From Pseudophaeobacter leonis (GTDB taxonomy: Bacteria; Pseudomonadota; Alphaproteobacteria; Rhodobacterales; Rhodobacteraceae), in contig NZ_MWVJ01000015.1 in assembly GCF_002087335.1 (NCBI RefSeq), forward strand, positions 16,135-80,134: DNA of 64,000 bases, written 5' to 3'. Made by a program: the position numbers and the translations under genes. Shown here piece after piece: positions 20,301 through 30,017 of the stretch (position 1 is its first letter; each line of letters begins with the position of its first letter). Under the pieces are notes generated by a model. It searched no databases, was not told the origin of the DNA, and worked only from the letters and a program-made list of their open reading frames with translations.

Positions 20301-21177
20301 CGATCAGGTTGAAACCCTTGCGTTTTACCACCTGCAGAGCAACCGTGTCAGCGCCATCAAACCGGGCGGTTCCAGCGCGGTCTTCAAAGGTGAAGTTGAT
20401 GGTGGCCAGCTCACCCAGCGTGACAATACGGTCGCCGTTTGTTTTCACGGGCAGCCCGTAGATGTCTTGTACGTCGTTAAACGAGGACGGGATTTTGACC
20501 GAGAATGTGCCCTGTTCCGTTTCCACTTCGCCCGCAGCAATCAGCTGATTGTTGTTTTGCACAACATTGATCAGTTCAACCGCGGTGATGTTGTAGGATT
20601 CCAGACGCAGCGGGTCGATCACCACCTCGACCATCTCATCACGGTTGCCGGCAATGCCAGCCTCAAGAACGGCATCAAGCGATTCGATATCGTCCTGCAA
20701 CTCCTTGGCAATGCGGGCCATGGTGCGTTCCGGCACAGCCCCCGTCAGGTTGACGATGACGATTGGAAATTCGGAGAAATTGATCTCGTTCAGCGAATAG
20801 GTTTCCGCCCCATCGGGGAAGCTGGCCTCGGCCCGGTCCATAGCATCGCGAACATCCGCCATCACAGCGGTCTTGTCCCAGCCAAAGTCGAATTCAAGCG
20901 CGACGCCGGCATAGTTTTCAGCGGCCGTCGCGCTCATCTTGTCGAGCCCGTCCAGATCGGCCAACTCGGTTTCCATCACCTTGACCAGCAGGCTCTCAGA
21001 GTCCTCGGCCGAGATGCCCGGGAAAGGCACCGAGATGAAGAGGGCCGGAATTTCGATATCCGGCTCGCCTTCTTTTGGCAGGCTGGAATAAGCAAAGCCG
21101 CCAACCAGAATAGAGATCAGAATGAAGGCAATGACCATACGGGCCCGATTGGCGGCCCAGGCGACGACACCGGTCAT
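17368..21177 (-). CDS. RND-family efflux permease (HAE1/AcrB-like)
   Basis: Intact 1269-residue inner-membrane pump driven by protons. The first helix is near residues 13-30 (MVIAFILISILVGGFAYSSL), followed by the periplasmic porter region (PDIEIPALFISVPFPGISAED), the second membrane block with GLILAVGMLVDGAIVVVEYA containing the proton-relay Asp, and a repeated second half (IVALAGIVVNNNIVLIDTYQ). It is longer than AcrB (about 1040) because of extra sequence between the membrane blocks and a C-terminal polar tail. Its ATG overlaps the stop of the adaptor gene (ATGA), so the two are one operon. Substrates cannot be read from sequence; no TetR-type regulator is adjacent. Confidence 0.95.
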   Translation of the reverse strand: MTGVVAWAANRARMVIAFILISILVGGFAYSSLPKEGEPDIEIPALFISVPFPGISAEDSESLLVKVMETELADLDGLDKMSATAAENYAGVALEFDFGWDKTAVMADVRDAMDRAEASFPDGAETYSLNEINFSEFPIVIVNLTGAVPERTMARIAKELQDDIESLDAVLEAGIAGNRDEMVEVVIDPLRLESYNITAVELINVVQNNNQLIAAGEVETEQGTFSVKIPSSFNDVQDIYGLPVKTNGDRIVTLGELATINFTFEDRAGTARFDGADTVALQVVKRKGFNLIDTVDLVKETLEEAKAKWPAELQASVTLGTSNDQSRVVGSMVGQLEGSVLTAVALVMIVVLASLGSRAALLVGFAIPTSFLLCFAFLALLGVSISNIVMFGLILAVGMLVDGAIVVVEYADKRISEGTGPMHAYVEAAQRMFWPIVSSTATTLCAFLPMLFWPGVPGQFMGMLPVTLIFVLSASLVVALIYLPVMGGLSGRISRVFEHTSDGLRAIAPWWLRALLVPPSLWGMFAGAMQMLNAGYLLPDGTAPQVGLAFGGLVFIASAFAASITLGATKFTRKERSVEAGYHHTAFGYVIKFIAGNPDMPIVTLAAVAIGISTVFTMFGDNNYGVEFFVESEPEQATAYVRARGNLSLTEQDLMVQQAEQVILAHPAVINVFSFAGEGGLDTGGPSNTQSPADTVGQVQFEIIPWEDRPTQTETWFFGLLSREITATKFDGNTVIEEINTELAKIPGFFVEINALEQGPGSGKPIHLRIRGDSWEALTEATLTARARFDVTPGLTLIEDSLPLPGIDWQIDVDVEKAGRYGADVATVGAMVQLVTRGILLDTMRVDSSDEEIEIRVRLPNEDRVLATLDTLKVRTSDGLVPLSNFITRKPVPKLAQISRVDQERYYDVKADVEPGLHRIVQAGSTAEDEVTLAFLKAVPEGLTPTQEIFFSGANGVDYTLYQLVEAETPKAVQDALASGAKISPVNANERIGEITKWLETEPLNRAVAWEWTGDQDEQAESGAFLSKAFAGALALMFVILLAQFNSFYNAVLVLLAVVLSTTGVLIGMMVMQQPFSIIMTGTGIVALAGIVVNNNIVLIDTYQEFSQHMPRIEAIIRTAEARIRPVLLTTVTTMAGLAPMMFGISLDFIGGGYSIDSPTALWWKQLATAVVFGLGIATVLTLGGTPSLLSIRVLLSTYLSWMGRLLARITGGRSSRIAQDMRLAKKARRLPTSEILWDELDSENTASPAKNSASSRSNQGNRSLRAAE

Positions 21178-22446
21178 TGTGCGGCCTCGCGGTAAGTGGC
21201 GGCCACAGCAACACCTGAGACAACAAAGTCCTGGCCCATGATGATCACATCCGCCTTATCGGGCAGGCCGCCGACCCAGATCCCGTCCGCCTCATCGCGC
21301 AGCAGCTCTACGGCGACAGATCCGGCTGTCTGATCTTCGCGGACAATCCGGACGCCCAATTGCCCGTCATTGTTCAGGGTCAGGGCAATTGCGGCAGCTT
21401 ATGCGCGTTGGCGCCCTGTGCTGAGATGGCAATATCCGCCGTTTGGCCATCTCGAATTGCCAGGTCCGGATTGGCGACAGAGATTTCAACTTCAAAGGTG
21501 CGCGTTGCCTGATCCGCTGAGCGGCTGACAAATGTGACCCGGCCCTGCACCCGCGCGCCAGTGGCCAGTTCGGCCCCGGCCATGGCGCCCAATGCGACTC
21601 GATTGACCTGGGTTTCCGGCACAAACCCCACCACTTTGATAGTGTCGAGCTGGATCACTGTGGCACAGTGATCTCCGGGTAGCATCAGGCTGCCCAGCTC
21701 GGCAGTGTCGCTTTCGAGCAGGCCGTCAAAGGGTGCGGAAATGGTCAGACGCTCGAGTTCCTTATGGGCAGCGCCCACAGCGGCAATTGCGGATTCAATT
21801 CCGGCGCGTGCCGTTTCCAACCCGCCTTTGGCGCTGGCAACCCCCGCCACGGCGGCGCGTTCAGCGGCCTTGGATCCGGCAAGTTTGGTCTCTGAGGTGT
21901 AGCCGCCTTCAGATAGCTTCTGGGCAGCGGTCAGGTTTATCTTGGCTTCGCTCAGTTTGGCGTTGGCCTCGTCCAGGCGCGCTTCTGAGACGGGCATGTT
22001 TGCACGCGCTTCTGTCAGACGGGCCTGGGCTTCCAGCAGGGCAGCAGGGCGGGTGCCTGGATCCAGTTTGCACAGCACATCGCCGGCGGAGACCTGTTTG
22101 CCCTTGCGGAGGGGTTCGGAAATCACTGTCGAGGAGGTCTCGGCGCGCAGATCCACCTGACGCACCGCTTGGGTCATGCCGCGCAGGATCACAGCGCTGT
22201 CAAAGGGCTGGGCCTGACTGTGCAGCGCAACAACGCCGATGCGGTTTTCTGCTAGCTGCTTAGCCTGGGCTGCGGTCATGGCGGCAGCGCCCTGGCCTGC
22301 GGCGTCACCTGCGTCAACAGAGACTGACCTGGATGTGGGTTCAGAATCTTCACACGGGCAAAGGCCAGCAGGGTCTCTCTCTGGATGACCAGAAAATACA
22401 GGCCAAGGGATACCAAAATGGCAGTAATAAGGGGGATCAGTCTCAT
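21174..22446 (-). CDS. RND efflux periplasmic adaptor, HlyD/MFP family (two apparent frameshifts)
   Basis: Membrane-fusion protein linking the RND permease to an outer-membrane channel. An N-terminal membrane helix (MRLIPLITAILVSLGLYFLV) is followed, after a missing base near 22350, by SEPTSRSVSVDAGDAAGQGA and then the lipoyl-like domain, a long coiled coil of Ala, Glu and Lys (ARLTEARANMPVSEARLDEA), and the barrel domain. A second missing base near 21395 moves the end to ALTLNNDGQLGVRIVREDQT and a stop at 21174, giving about 424 residues. ATG 22446 follows AAAGGCCCGAG. Overlaps the pump gene by four bases. Confidence 0.9.
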
Positions 22447-22747
22447 CTCGGGCCTTTCAAAACAATCTCTCGTCGTCTCAATTTGGTAATCAATGGTGAC
22501 CAAACACACCGGAGATCCCGCCAGATCTGATGTGAACTGATAGTGGTGATCTATGTATTGTCCATACTAAACGGAACAGTTCAGATAACATTTCTTGCGA
22601 AAATCTTGCGAAAATGTGGCTCCGTGCGCAGATTCTGCCCGCAATCGGGCACTTGGCTTGATGCAACAGGCAGGATATGAGAGGCAAAAGAGGAATAATT
22701 TCTGGCTCCGGTTTCGGCAGCAGGATGGCACTTCAGGGACATATACC
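22447..22747. other. divergent intergenic region between the efflux operon and the yfgM-like gene
   Basis: About 300 bases that should hold both promoters. It is more A/T-rich than the coding DNA around it (for instance near 22550-22600). No clear palindromic operator, terminator or small gene could be supported. Confidence 0.4.
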
Positions 22748-23418
22748 ATGAGCGACACTGACAGCTTTATCGATGAAGTGACCGAAGAGGTCCGGCGCGA
22801 TCGTTTGTTCGTGATGCTAAAACGCTATGGCTGGATTGGCGGGCTTGCGGTTGTGCTGATCGTTGGCGGCGCGGCCTACCGCGAGTATAGCAACGCACAG
22901 GACATGGCGGCATCTCAGGCGCTTGGCGATGGCATTGTTGCTGCTTTGGCAGCCGATGACCCAGCGGCGCGGGCTGCGGGCCTGGACGCGGTTACGGCTG
23001 AAACACCCGGTGGGGCTGCGATTCTGGCCATGCTGCAGGCGGGGGCTCTGTCCAATACCGACCAGATCGAGGCGGCCGTGGCGCGCCTTGAGCTTTCGCC
23101 CTCAACACCGAGCTGCCCCTGATCTATCGTCACATTGCCAGTTTCAAGGCGCTGGGGCTGCAACAGCAGAGCCTGAGCAGTGCCGAGCGTCGTTTGCAGT
23201 TTGAAGCGCTGGCGCAACCGGGGGCGCCGCTGGCGCTGCTCGCATCAGAACAGGTCGCGCTGATTGATATCGAAGGGGGCACCCCGGAGGCGGCGATTGC
23301 GCGCCTGCAGATGATTGTCGAAGACGCAGGCGTGACTGCGGACTTGAAAGAACGGGCCACGCAAGTGATTGTGGCTCTGGGTGGCGTGCCGGATCAGGCT
23401 GCGACTTCCGAAGGATAA
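22748..23418 (+). CDS. YfgM-like membrane-anchored TPR protein (one apparent frameshift)
   Basis: Single-pass inner-membrane protein with a periplasmic tetratricopeptide-like domain; relatives (YfgM) associate with the Sec translocon and periplasmic chaperones. Residues 1-25 are polar, then comes a membrane helix (YGWIGGLAVVLIVGGAAY). The frame breaks near 23097 where one base is missing; the continuation NTELPLIYRHIASFKALGL and the ending DLKERATQVIVALGGVPDQA make about 223 residues, the usual size. The order yfgM-like, bamB, der is conserved in many proteobacteria and supports the call. Confidence 0.85.
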
Positions 23419-23495
23419 AGAAAACCGCCAGCAAAACCGCGGTGTCAACTTGCGGCAAAGACAAGCGGCAAAAACTATGAGTACGGGGCAGGGTA

Positions 23496-24818
23496 ATGAC
23501 GGCAGCTAACTCCTTTTCTTTGGTTCGGGTCCTGCTATGCAGCAGCGCCCTGGCGCTGGGGCTTTCCGCCTGCACCGAGCCCGAAGTGATCTTGCCGGGC
23601 AAGCGCGAAGCGATCCGGCCTGACGTAGATCTCGACGTGCTGAACCAGTCAGTGGCCATATCGCTGCCAAGGCAGGTGTCCAACGCCTCCTGGGCGCAGG
23701 GCCATGGTGACCCGAAACACCGCACCTCACATCCCGCCCTGAGCCCATCGCCGCGACTGGCCTGGGCGGGGCGGATTGGTGCCGGAGACAGTCGCAGGCA
23801 GCGCATTACCGCGAGTCCCGTGGTGGCTGCAGGACGGATTTACACCATGGACAGCGCGGCGCGGGTCTCTGCTGTGTCTCCTGCTGGCCAGGTTCTTTGG
23901 CAGAGCGATCTGCTGCCGGCGCGCGACGATGAAGGTCAGGCCACCGGCGGCGGTATGGCCTATGAGGATGGCGTTCTCTACGTGTCCTCTGGCTACGGTG
24001 TCTTGACGGCGCTGGAGGCGGCAACCGGCAAACAGGTTTGGCGCCAAGAGCTTGACGCGACCGGCTCTGGCGAGCCGACCGTGCGCGACGGACTGGTCTA
24101 TCTGGTCGCGGGTGACGATACCGGCTGGGCGGTGAATGCGCGTGATGGCCGGATTGCCTGGCAGATCGAAGGCACACCAAGCCCGTCAAATGTGCTGGGA
24201 GCACCCGCACCGGTTGTGACCAAGGATCTGGCGATCTTTGCCTTTGGCTCGGGCGATCTGGTGGCCACGTTCCGGCGTGGTGGGCTGCGACGCTGGAGTG
24301 CGTCTGTGTCAGGACAGCGTACAGGATCAACCCTGGCGCGGATCAGCGATGTGACCGGCTCTCCTGTGCTTGTTGGCCAGCGCGCCTATGTCGGCAATCA
24401 CTCTGGTCGCACCGTTGCCTTTGATGTCGCCAGTGGCGACCGGCTCTGGACCGCGCAAGAAGGGGCTCTTGGCCCGGTCTGGCCCGCAGGCGACAGCCTG
24501 TTCCAGATCAGTGACCGAAATCAGCTGCTGAGGCTGAAGGCGGACAGCGGCGAAATCCTCTGGGGCCGTCGATCTGCCCGGATATCTCAAAGACAAGCCC
24601 GGTAAGCGTGGGGCCATTGTCGCCCATTATGGCCCAGTTCTGGCGGGCGGGCAGCTTGTGGTGGCCTCTAACGATGGGCAGCTGCGCTTCTTTGATCCCC
24701 GTGACGGCAGCCTTGCGCAGAGCATCAGGTGCCCGGTGGGGCAAGCTCCGCTCCGGTGGTTGCTGGCAGTACTCTTGATGTGGTGTCGAGCAAGGGGAAC
24801 CTGCTCGACACCCGCTAA
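23496..24818 (+). CDS. bamB: outer membrane protein assembly factor BamB (two compensating frameshifts)
   Basis: Lipoprotein subunit of the BAM complex that inserts beta-barrel proteins into the outer membrane. The N-terminus carries a lipoprotein signal with lipobox LSAC (LALGLSACTEP). PQQ-like beta-propeller repeats follow, for example LEAATGKQVWRQEL and FDVASGDRLWTAQEG. An extra G near 24565 shifts the frame (real text: AVDLPGYLKDKPGKRGAIVA) and a missing base near 24729 shifts it back (VPGGASSAPVVAGSTL), ending at TAA 24816; the sum is 440 residues. As printed it stops early at 24605. ATG 23496 follows GGGGCAGGGTA. Confidence 0.93.
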
Positions 24819-24891
24819 TGCGCAATCGGCTCTGGCCGTGGACGCCGAGATGCGCTATTGGGCGCGTCTCAAACGCTGAAAGTTGGGTCCG

Positions 24892-26361
24892 ATGTCTTTT
24901 ACCCTCGCTATTGTGGGCCGTCCAAATGTGGGCAAGTCCACCCTGTTCAATCGCCTTGTGGGCAAAAAGCTGGCGCTGGTCGATGACCAGCCCGGCGTGA
25001 CGCGTGATCTGCGCGAAGGCGAAGCCCGTCTGGGCGATCTTCGCTTTACGGTGATTGATACCGCGGGTCTGGAAGGCGTCACGGACAACTCGCTGGAAGG
25101 GCGCATGCGGCGCCTCACCGAGCGGGCGGTGGACATGGCTGATATCTGCCTCTTCATGATTGATGCCCGCACGGGCGTGACCCCGGTGGACGAGATGTTT
25201 GCCGAGATCCTGCGTCGCAAGTCAGCGCATGTCATTCTTGCCGCCAACAAGGCCGAAGGCAATGCCGCCGAGGCAGGTGTGCTTGAAGCCTATGGTTTGG
25301 GTCTGGGCGAGCCGCTGCGTCTCTCGGGCGAACACGGCGAAGGCATGACCGATCTCTATTCAGAGCTGGTGCCGCTGGCAGACCAGTTCGAGGCCGATGC
25401 GGTGGATCATTCTCCTGTGGTTGATGTGGAACTGGATGAGGACGAAGACTGGGACGCAGACACGGCACCGCCAGCGCCTGTGCCCACACGTGAAAAACCG
25501 CTGCAGGTGGCTGTTGTGGGTCGGCCCAACGCGGGCAAATCCACCCTGATCAACAAGATCCTTGGCGAAGACCGTCTGCTGACCGGCCCCGAGGCGGGGA
25601 TTACCCGCGATGCGATCTCGCTGCAGATCGACTGGGCCTGCACGCCGATGCGCATCTTTGATACAGCAGGCATGCGCAAAAAGGCCAAGGTGCAGGAAAA
25701 GCTGGAAAAACTATCGGTCTCTGATGGTCTGCGCGCGGTCAAATTTGCCGAGGTGGTGGTGATCCTTCTTGATGCCGAGATTCCGTTTGAGCAGCAGGAC
25801 CTCAGGATTGCTGACCTGGCCGAACGTGAGGGCCGCGCTGTGGTTGTTGCGGTGAACAAATGGGATATTGAAGACAATAAACAAGAAAAGCTGAGCGCGC
25901 TGAAAGAGAGCTTTACCCGGCTGTTGCCACAGCTGCGCGGCGCACCTCTGGTGCCGGTTTCGGCCAAAACCGGCAAGGGGCTTGATCGTCTGCATGCGGC
26001 CGTCATGCGCGCCTATGATGTCTGGAACCGACGTGTCCCAACGGCTGCGCTGAACCGCTGGCTGACGGGCATGCTGGAGCAGCATCCGCCCCCCGCACCA
26101 CAGGGCAAACGGATCAAACTGCGCTATATGACCCAGGCAAAGACCCGACCACCGGGATTTGTGGTGATGTGTTCCCACCCTGACAAGATTCCTGCAAGCT
26201 ACACCCGGCATCTGGTCAATGGGTTGCGTCAGGATTTTGACATGCAGGGCTCCCCCAGCCGCCTGACGATGCGCGGGCAGAGCGACAAGAACCCCTTTAA
26301 AGGGCGCAAAAAGGCGCCTCCGTCCAAGCTGCGGAAACATCTTTCCGGGCGACGCGACTAG
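24892..26361 (+). CDS. der: ribosome biogenesis GTPase Der (EngA)
   Basis: Essential double-GTPase acting in 50S ribosomal subunit maturation. Intact, 489 residues. The first G domain has GRPNVGKST (residues 8-16) and DTAGLEG; the second has GRPNAGKST (about 205-213), [12 protein letters not shown] and NKWD; a C-terminal KH-like domain contains [16 protein letters not shown]. An acidic linker ([13 protein letters not shown]) separates the G domains. ATG 24892 ([12 protein letters not shown]) matches homologues; a TTG nine bases earlier is in frame. Confidence 0.97.
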   Translation: MSFTLAIVGRPNVGKSTLFNRLVGKKLALVDDQPGVTRDLREGEARLGDLRFTVIDTAGLEGVTDNSLEGRMRRLTERAVDMADICLFMIDARTGVTPVDEMFAEILRRKSAHVILAANKAEGNAAEAGVLEAYGLGLGEPLRLSGEHGEGMTDLYSELVPLADQFEADAVDHSPVVDVELDEDEDWDADTAPPAPVPTREKPLQVAVVGRPNAGKSTLINKILGEDRLLTGPEAGITRDAISLQIDWACTPMRIFDTAGMRKKAKVQEKLEKLSVSDGLRAVKFAEVVVILLDAEIPFEQQDLRIADLAEREGRAVVVAVNKWDIEDNKQEKLSALKESFTRLLPQLRGAPLVPVSAKTGKGLDRLHAAVMRAYDVWNRRVPTAALNRWLTGMLEQHPPPAPQGKRIKLRYMTQAKTRPPGFVVMCSHPDKIPASYTRHLVNGLRQDFDMQGSPSRLTMRGQSDKNPFKGRKKAPPSKLRKHLSGRRD

Positions 26362-26397
26362 ACCACTGCGCCCGGCGGTTTTCAAAAATCATCCAAC

Positions 26398-26433
26398 AAC
26401 ACTCCGGAGCTGGCGTTTCGGGGTGTTTTTTTT
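26398..26433 (+). terminator. rho-independent terminator after der
   Basis: AACACTCCG and CGGGGTGTT form a nine-pair stem (one T-G pair) with a 12-base loop, followed by a run of T residues. It lies 36 bases after the der stop. Confidence 0.85.
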
Positions 26434-26658
26434 GCAGCTCTACCTTATGGGGAGGTGAGTTGCACTAATCCCCCTGTGATTGATTGAAGTTTTGCAATGT
26501 TTTGCTAAATTAACTTTCAGCAACTCTGGTGGCCTGTCCTGCCATTTGGGCTGGCTTGCGGGGCTGTGACGATGCCCGTTGGTCGCCCGAGAGTGTCAAG
26601 CAGGTGTTACACCGCCTATTTAGTCTGTGAATTTAATCTGTGTGTTTAAGGGGATGCA

Positions 26659-27612
26659 ATGGACCTGAGAAGCTACACGCGCAAATTTGCCCAGCAAGAC
26701 AACAGACTGGCTGCGGCCAGCTTTTTTGGGACATTTATCGTCTACTTCAGCGCTCTTGCTCTGGCGATTTCTTTTCGCGAAACATGGTATGTGTTGCTGC
26801 CTGCCGGGGTCATCTTTGCCTTTGCCTCTGTGCGGCTTTACGTTTTGCAGCACGACACCGGCCATCATTCGTTGTTTGAGAGCCGTGGCCAGAATGAACT
26901 GGCAGGACATGTGCTGTCGCCTTTTACCTTTGCACCTTTTGAGGTGATGAAGCAGAACCACAATCTGCACCACGCCAATATTGGCAATCTTGAACATCGC
27001 GAAACCGGTGAAATTCATACCATGACCCTGCGGGAGTGGCGCGAGTCCGGACCCTGGCAGCGGCTTTACTACCGATTGTACCGCAATCCGTTGATTATGG
27101 TGCCGGCTGGCGCGGTCTTCACCTATTTCATCCGCTATCGCTGGCCCAAGAACAGCAGCCGCTTCGGCGCCCTTGGGGTTGTGTTGCACAATCTGGTGAT
27201 CCTGGCGCTGCTTTGGCTCTTGTACCGGGTTGCGGGCGGGCAGGGGCTGTTGATCTGGTTTGTCTTCTCACTGCTGGGTGGCATGATCGGCGTGTTTCTC
27301 GTCTACCTGCAGCATAATTTTGAGGACACCTATTGGGACCGCCGCCCGGATCTGAACCCGGCCGAGGCAGCGCTACAGGGGTCTTCCTGCCTGGATTTTG
27401 GCTGGTTTTTTGATTTTGCGGTGGCCAATATCACCCTGCATGACATCCACCATTTCAACGCCCGCATTCCCAGCTATCGGTTGCGCCAATGCCACTACAG
27501 CCTTCCGTCAGAATATGCCCTGCGGCGCATAAAATTTGGCGAGGCGATCCGCGCGCTGTCGCTAAAGCTTTGGGATGAAGACAATAAGCGACTTGTGCCC
27601 TTTCCCGCCTAA
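26659..27612 (+). CDS. fatty acid desaturase-family membrane protein
   Basis: Membrane di-iron oxygenase family, 317 residues. Three histidine boxes are present: HDTGHH at residues 65-70, HNLHH at 101-105, and HDIHH near residue 260. Several hydrophobic segments alternate with them, as in acyl-lipid desaturases, the probable role being introduction of double bonds into membrane lipid acyl chains; hydroxylases and related alkane or carotenoid enzymes share the fold. ATG 26659 follows AAGGGGATGCA. Monocistronic: terminators or gaps lie on both sides. Confidence 0.85.
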   Translation: MDLRSYTRKFAQQDNRLAAASFFGTFIVYFSALALAISFRETWYVLLPAGVIFAFASVRLYVLQHDTGHHSLFESRGQNELAGHVLSPFTFAPFEVMKQNHNLHHANIGNLEHRETGEIHTMTLREWRESGPWQRLYYRLYRNPLIMVPAGAVFTYFIRYRWPKNSSRFGALGVVLHNLVILALLWLLYRVAGGQGLLIWFVFSLLGGMIGVFLVYLQHNFEDTYWDRRPDLNPAEAALQGSSCLDFGWFFDFAVANITLHDIHHFNARIPSYRLRQCHYSLPSEYALRRIKFGEAIRALSLKLWDEDNKRLVPFPA

Positions 27613-27682
27613 GCCTTGTTGTGCAATGATCGGTTGCAAGGATTGACGCGCGGCAGGGAATTTTTTTAGGAGTACGTGTGGA

Positions 27683-28379
27683 ATGACCGATATCACCAAA
27701 TTGACTGGGCGTAGGGCCGGCACTGGCCAAAGTTTTGCAGACGCATGGTCTGAAAACGGGCGAGGCCATCGCAATGACCTCCCTTGAGGATCTGAAGGCC
27801 ATTCCTGGTATCGGTGCGGCGCGTGCTGCGCGACTGAAACAGGCCGCCGCAGGCCTGGGCGCGCCTGCAGCGAAACCGGCGGCTCCGACCACCACAAAGA
27901 GAGCAGCCAGACCTGCTGTGAAGCCCAAAGGCAAAGTACCGGCAAAAACTGCCGGGGCGCGATCTAAACCCAAGGAGGCTGCAAAGACCCCGGCCAAACC
28001 CCAGCAGTCTGCAACACATCTGGCAGCAAAACTGTCGGAGGCTGAGAAGACCCTGGTGTCGGAGGCCGAAGAGGCGCTGAGCGCAGCCCTGGCGGCCGCG
28101 GAAGCCGCACGGGCCGCGGCCGAACAAAAGGCAGCCAAGGCCAAGGCCAAGGCAAAGAAGGCCGCGCGCAAGGCAGAAAGCCTGATGGAGGAGTTTTCCA
28201 AAGCCAAGGAACAAGCCCGGGCCAAAGCGAAGAAAATGAAGGCCGAAGCGCGCCGAGCGATTGAGCGCGAAAAGGCCAAAGCCAAGGCCATTCTCGAAAG
28301 CCTGGAGCAGGGCAGCGAGCCTGCGAAAAAACCCAAGTCAAAATCAAAGGCCGATAAGAAAAACAAAGCCGCAAAATAG
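27683..28379 (+). CDS. helix-hairpin-helix protein with Lys/Ala-rich coiled-coil tail (one apparent frameshift)
   Basis: About 231 residues after correction of an extra G near 27709. The first 55 residues contain two helix-hairpin-helix repeats, LTGVGPALAKVLQTHG and IPGIGAARAARLKQ, a fold that binds DNA backbone non-specifically. A Pro/Ala/Lys linker (APAAKPAAPTTTKR) follows, and from about residue 120 a long helix of Ala, Glu and Lys (AEAARAAAEQKAAKAKAKAK) ends in KKPKSKSKADKKNKAAK. The composition recalls histone H1-like nucleoid proteins. ATG 27683 has AGGAG ten bases upstream. The in-frame ATG at 27735 would remove the first hairpin. DNA binding is inferred, not shown. Confidence 0.72.
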
Positions 28380-28463
28380 CCGCGTCCCCTGTCCCCGATT
28401 AGTCGTCCCAAAGACGTCACACTGGGCCTTAGAACAACACTGGCCTGGGAATAGCACTGGGCC

Positions 28464-28522
28464 TGATAATATGACAAAAGCCGGCGATCTCCTTCGAGAC
28501 GCCGGCTTTTGTCATATTATCA
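28464..28522. terminator. very long perfect palindrome, bidirectional terminator between convergent genes
   Basis: A 23-base perfect inverted repeat (left arm TGATAATATGACAAAAGCCGGCG, split as TGATAATATGAC plus AAAAGCCGGCG, at 28464-28486; right arm 28500-28522) encloses a 13-base loop that itself holds TCTC/GAGA. A-rich and T-rich blocks flank the GCCGGC core on both strands. It lies between the convergent HhH gene and serS. Confidence 0.85.
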
Positions 28523-28550
28523 CAGGCATTTTTCCTTGTGCGGTGGCAGG

Positions 28551-29844
28551 TTAGACCAGCTCACCACTGGCCGTCAGGGTCAGTTTGTTTTTGAGATAGG
28601 GCGCCAGCACCTCGGGCAGTTTCACCGAGCCGTCCTGTTGTTGGCCGGTTTTCCAACACGGCGATCAGGCAACGCCCGACAGCCAGACCAGAGCCATTCA
28701 GGCTGTGGACGAAGTCTGGCTTGCCGCCCTCCGCAGGGCGAAAGCGGGCGTTCATGCGGCGGGCCTGAAACGCGCCGGTTGTGGAGACAGAAGAGATCTC
28801 GCGGTAGGCATCCTGCCCGGGCAGCCAGGCCTCGATGTCATAGGTGCGGCGGGCGCCGAACCCCATTTCACCGGTGCAGAGCACCACGGTACGGTAGGGC
28901 ACGCCCAGCTTCTCCAGCAGACCCTCAGCGCAGCGCAGCATGCGCTTTTGCTCGGCATCCCACTCGTCCGGGGGGGTGATCGAGACCATCTCGACCTTTT
29001 CAAACTGGTGTTGACGCAGCATCCCCGAGGTATCACGCCCCGCGCTGCCAGCTTCAGAGCGGAAACACTGGGTATGCGCCGTCATGCGGATTGGCAGGTC
29101 GCTGGCCTCTAGCACATCCCCGGCGACGGAATAGGTCAGCGTTACCTCTGAGGTGGGCACCAGCCACCAGCCATTGGTGGTCTGATAGCTGTCTTCGCCA
29201 AATTTGGGCAGCTTATCTGTGCCATACATGGCTTCATCGCGTACCAGAACCGGGGTCTGGACCTCGGTGAGGCCATTCTCATCGACATGGGTGTCGACCA
29301 TGAACTGGGCCAGCGCGCGGTGGATCCGGGCAACACCGCCCTTAAGAAAGACAAAACGGGCGCCACTGGTCTTGGCGGCGGTTTCAAAATCCATGCTGGC
29401 AGAGACGCCGGCGATCTCAAAATGCTCTTTCGCGGCAAAACCCAGCGTGGGCGGGGTGCCCCAGCGGTTTACCTCGACATTGTCATCCTCGTCAGCGCCA
29501 TCTGGCACATCATCGGCCGGCAGGTTGGCAATGCGGGCCAGAATGTCGGTCTGCTTGGCGTCAAGCTCTTTGGCTTCAACCTGCAGCGCGGCCACTTCGG
29601 CCTTTTTGGCAGCCACCTCGCCGCGCAGGCGCTCAAAGGTCTCAGTGTCGCCCTTGGCTTTGGCGGCACCAATTTCTTTGGCGGCTTTGTTCTGTGCGGC
29701 CTGCGCCGCCTCAGATTCCTGAATTTTGGCGCGGCGCGCTTCGTCCAGCGCCAGAATCTCTGACGACCCGGCCGCATCCCCACGCCGCGCCAGAGCGGCA
29801 TCAAAAGCGGCTGGGTTTTCGCGGATTGCGCGGATGTCATGCAT
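28551..29844 (-). CDS. serS: seryl-tRNA synthetase (one apparent frameshift near the end)
   Basis: Charges tRNA-Ser with serine. N-terminal coiled-coil tRNA-binding arm (residues 30-105, [20 protein letters not shown]), then the class II catalytic core with TSEVTLT (motif 2 region), [20 protein letters not shown] and the motif 3 region [17 protein letters not shown]. After VLEN an extra base near 28650 shifts the frame; the corrected ending is [20 protein letters not shown] and the stop TAA is at 28553-28551, giving 430 residues. As printed the tail is scrambled and stops at 28561. Confidence 0.96.
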
Positions 29845-30017
29845 TGGTCTGCTCCTGTCGTGCCGTTTGAATCAATCACGTCAGCTATGCCCGACAGGCG
29901 ACGGAAGGGAAAGGGGATGATTACCGAATAGAAGTTGTTGTTGCAGCGGCGCGGAAAGCATCGCTCATGCCGGGCAAAAAACTGCGCGTAGCATTTGACC
30001 AAGGCCCCCGCTTAGGG

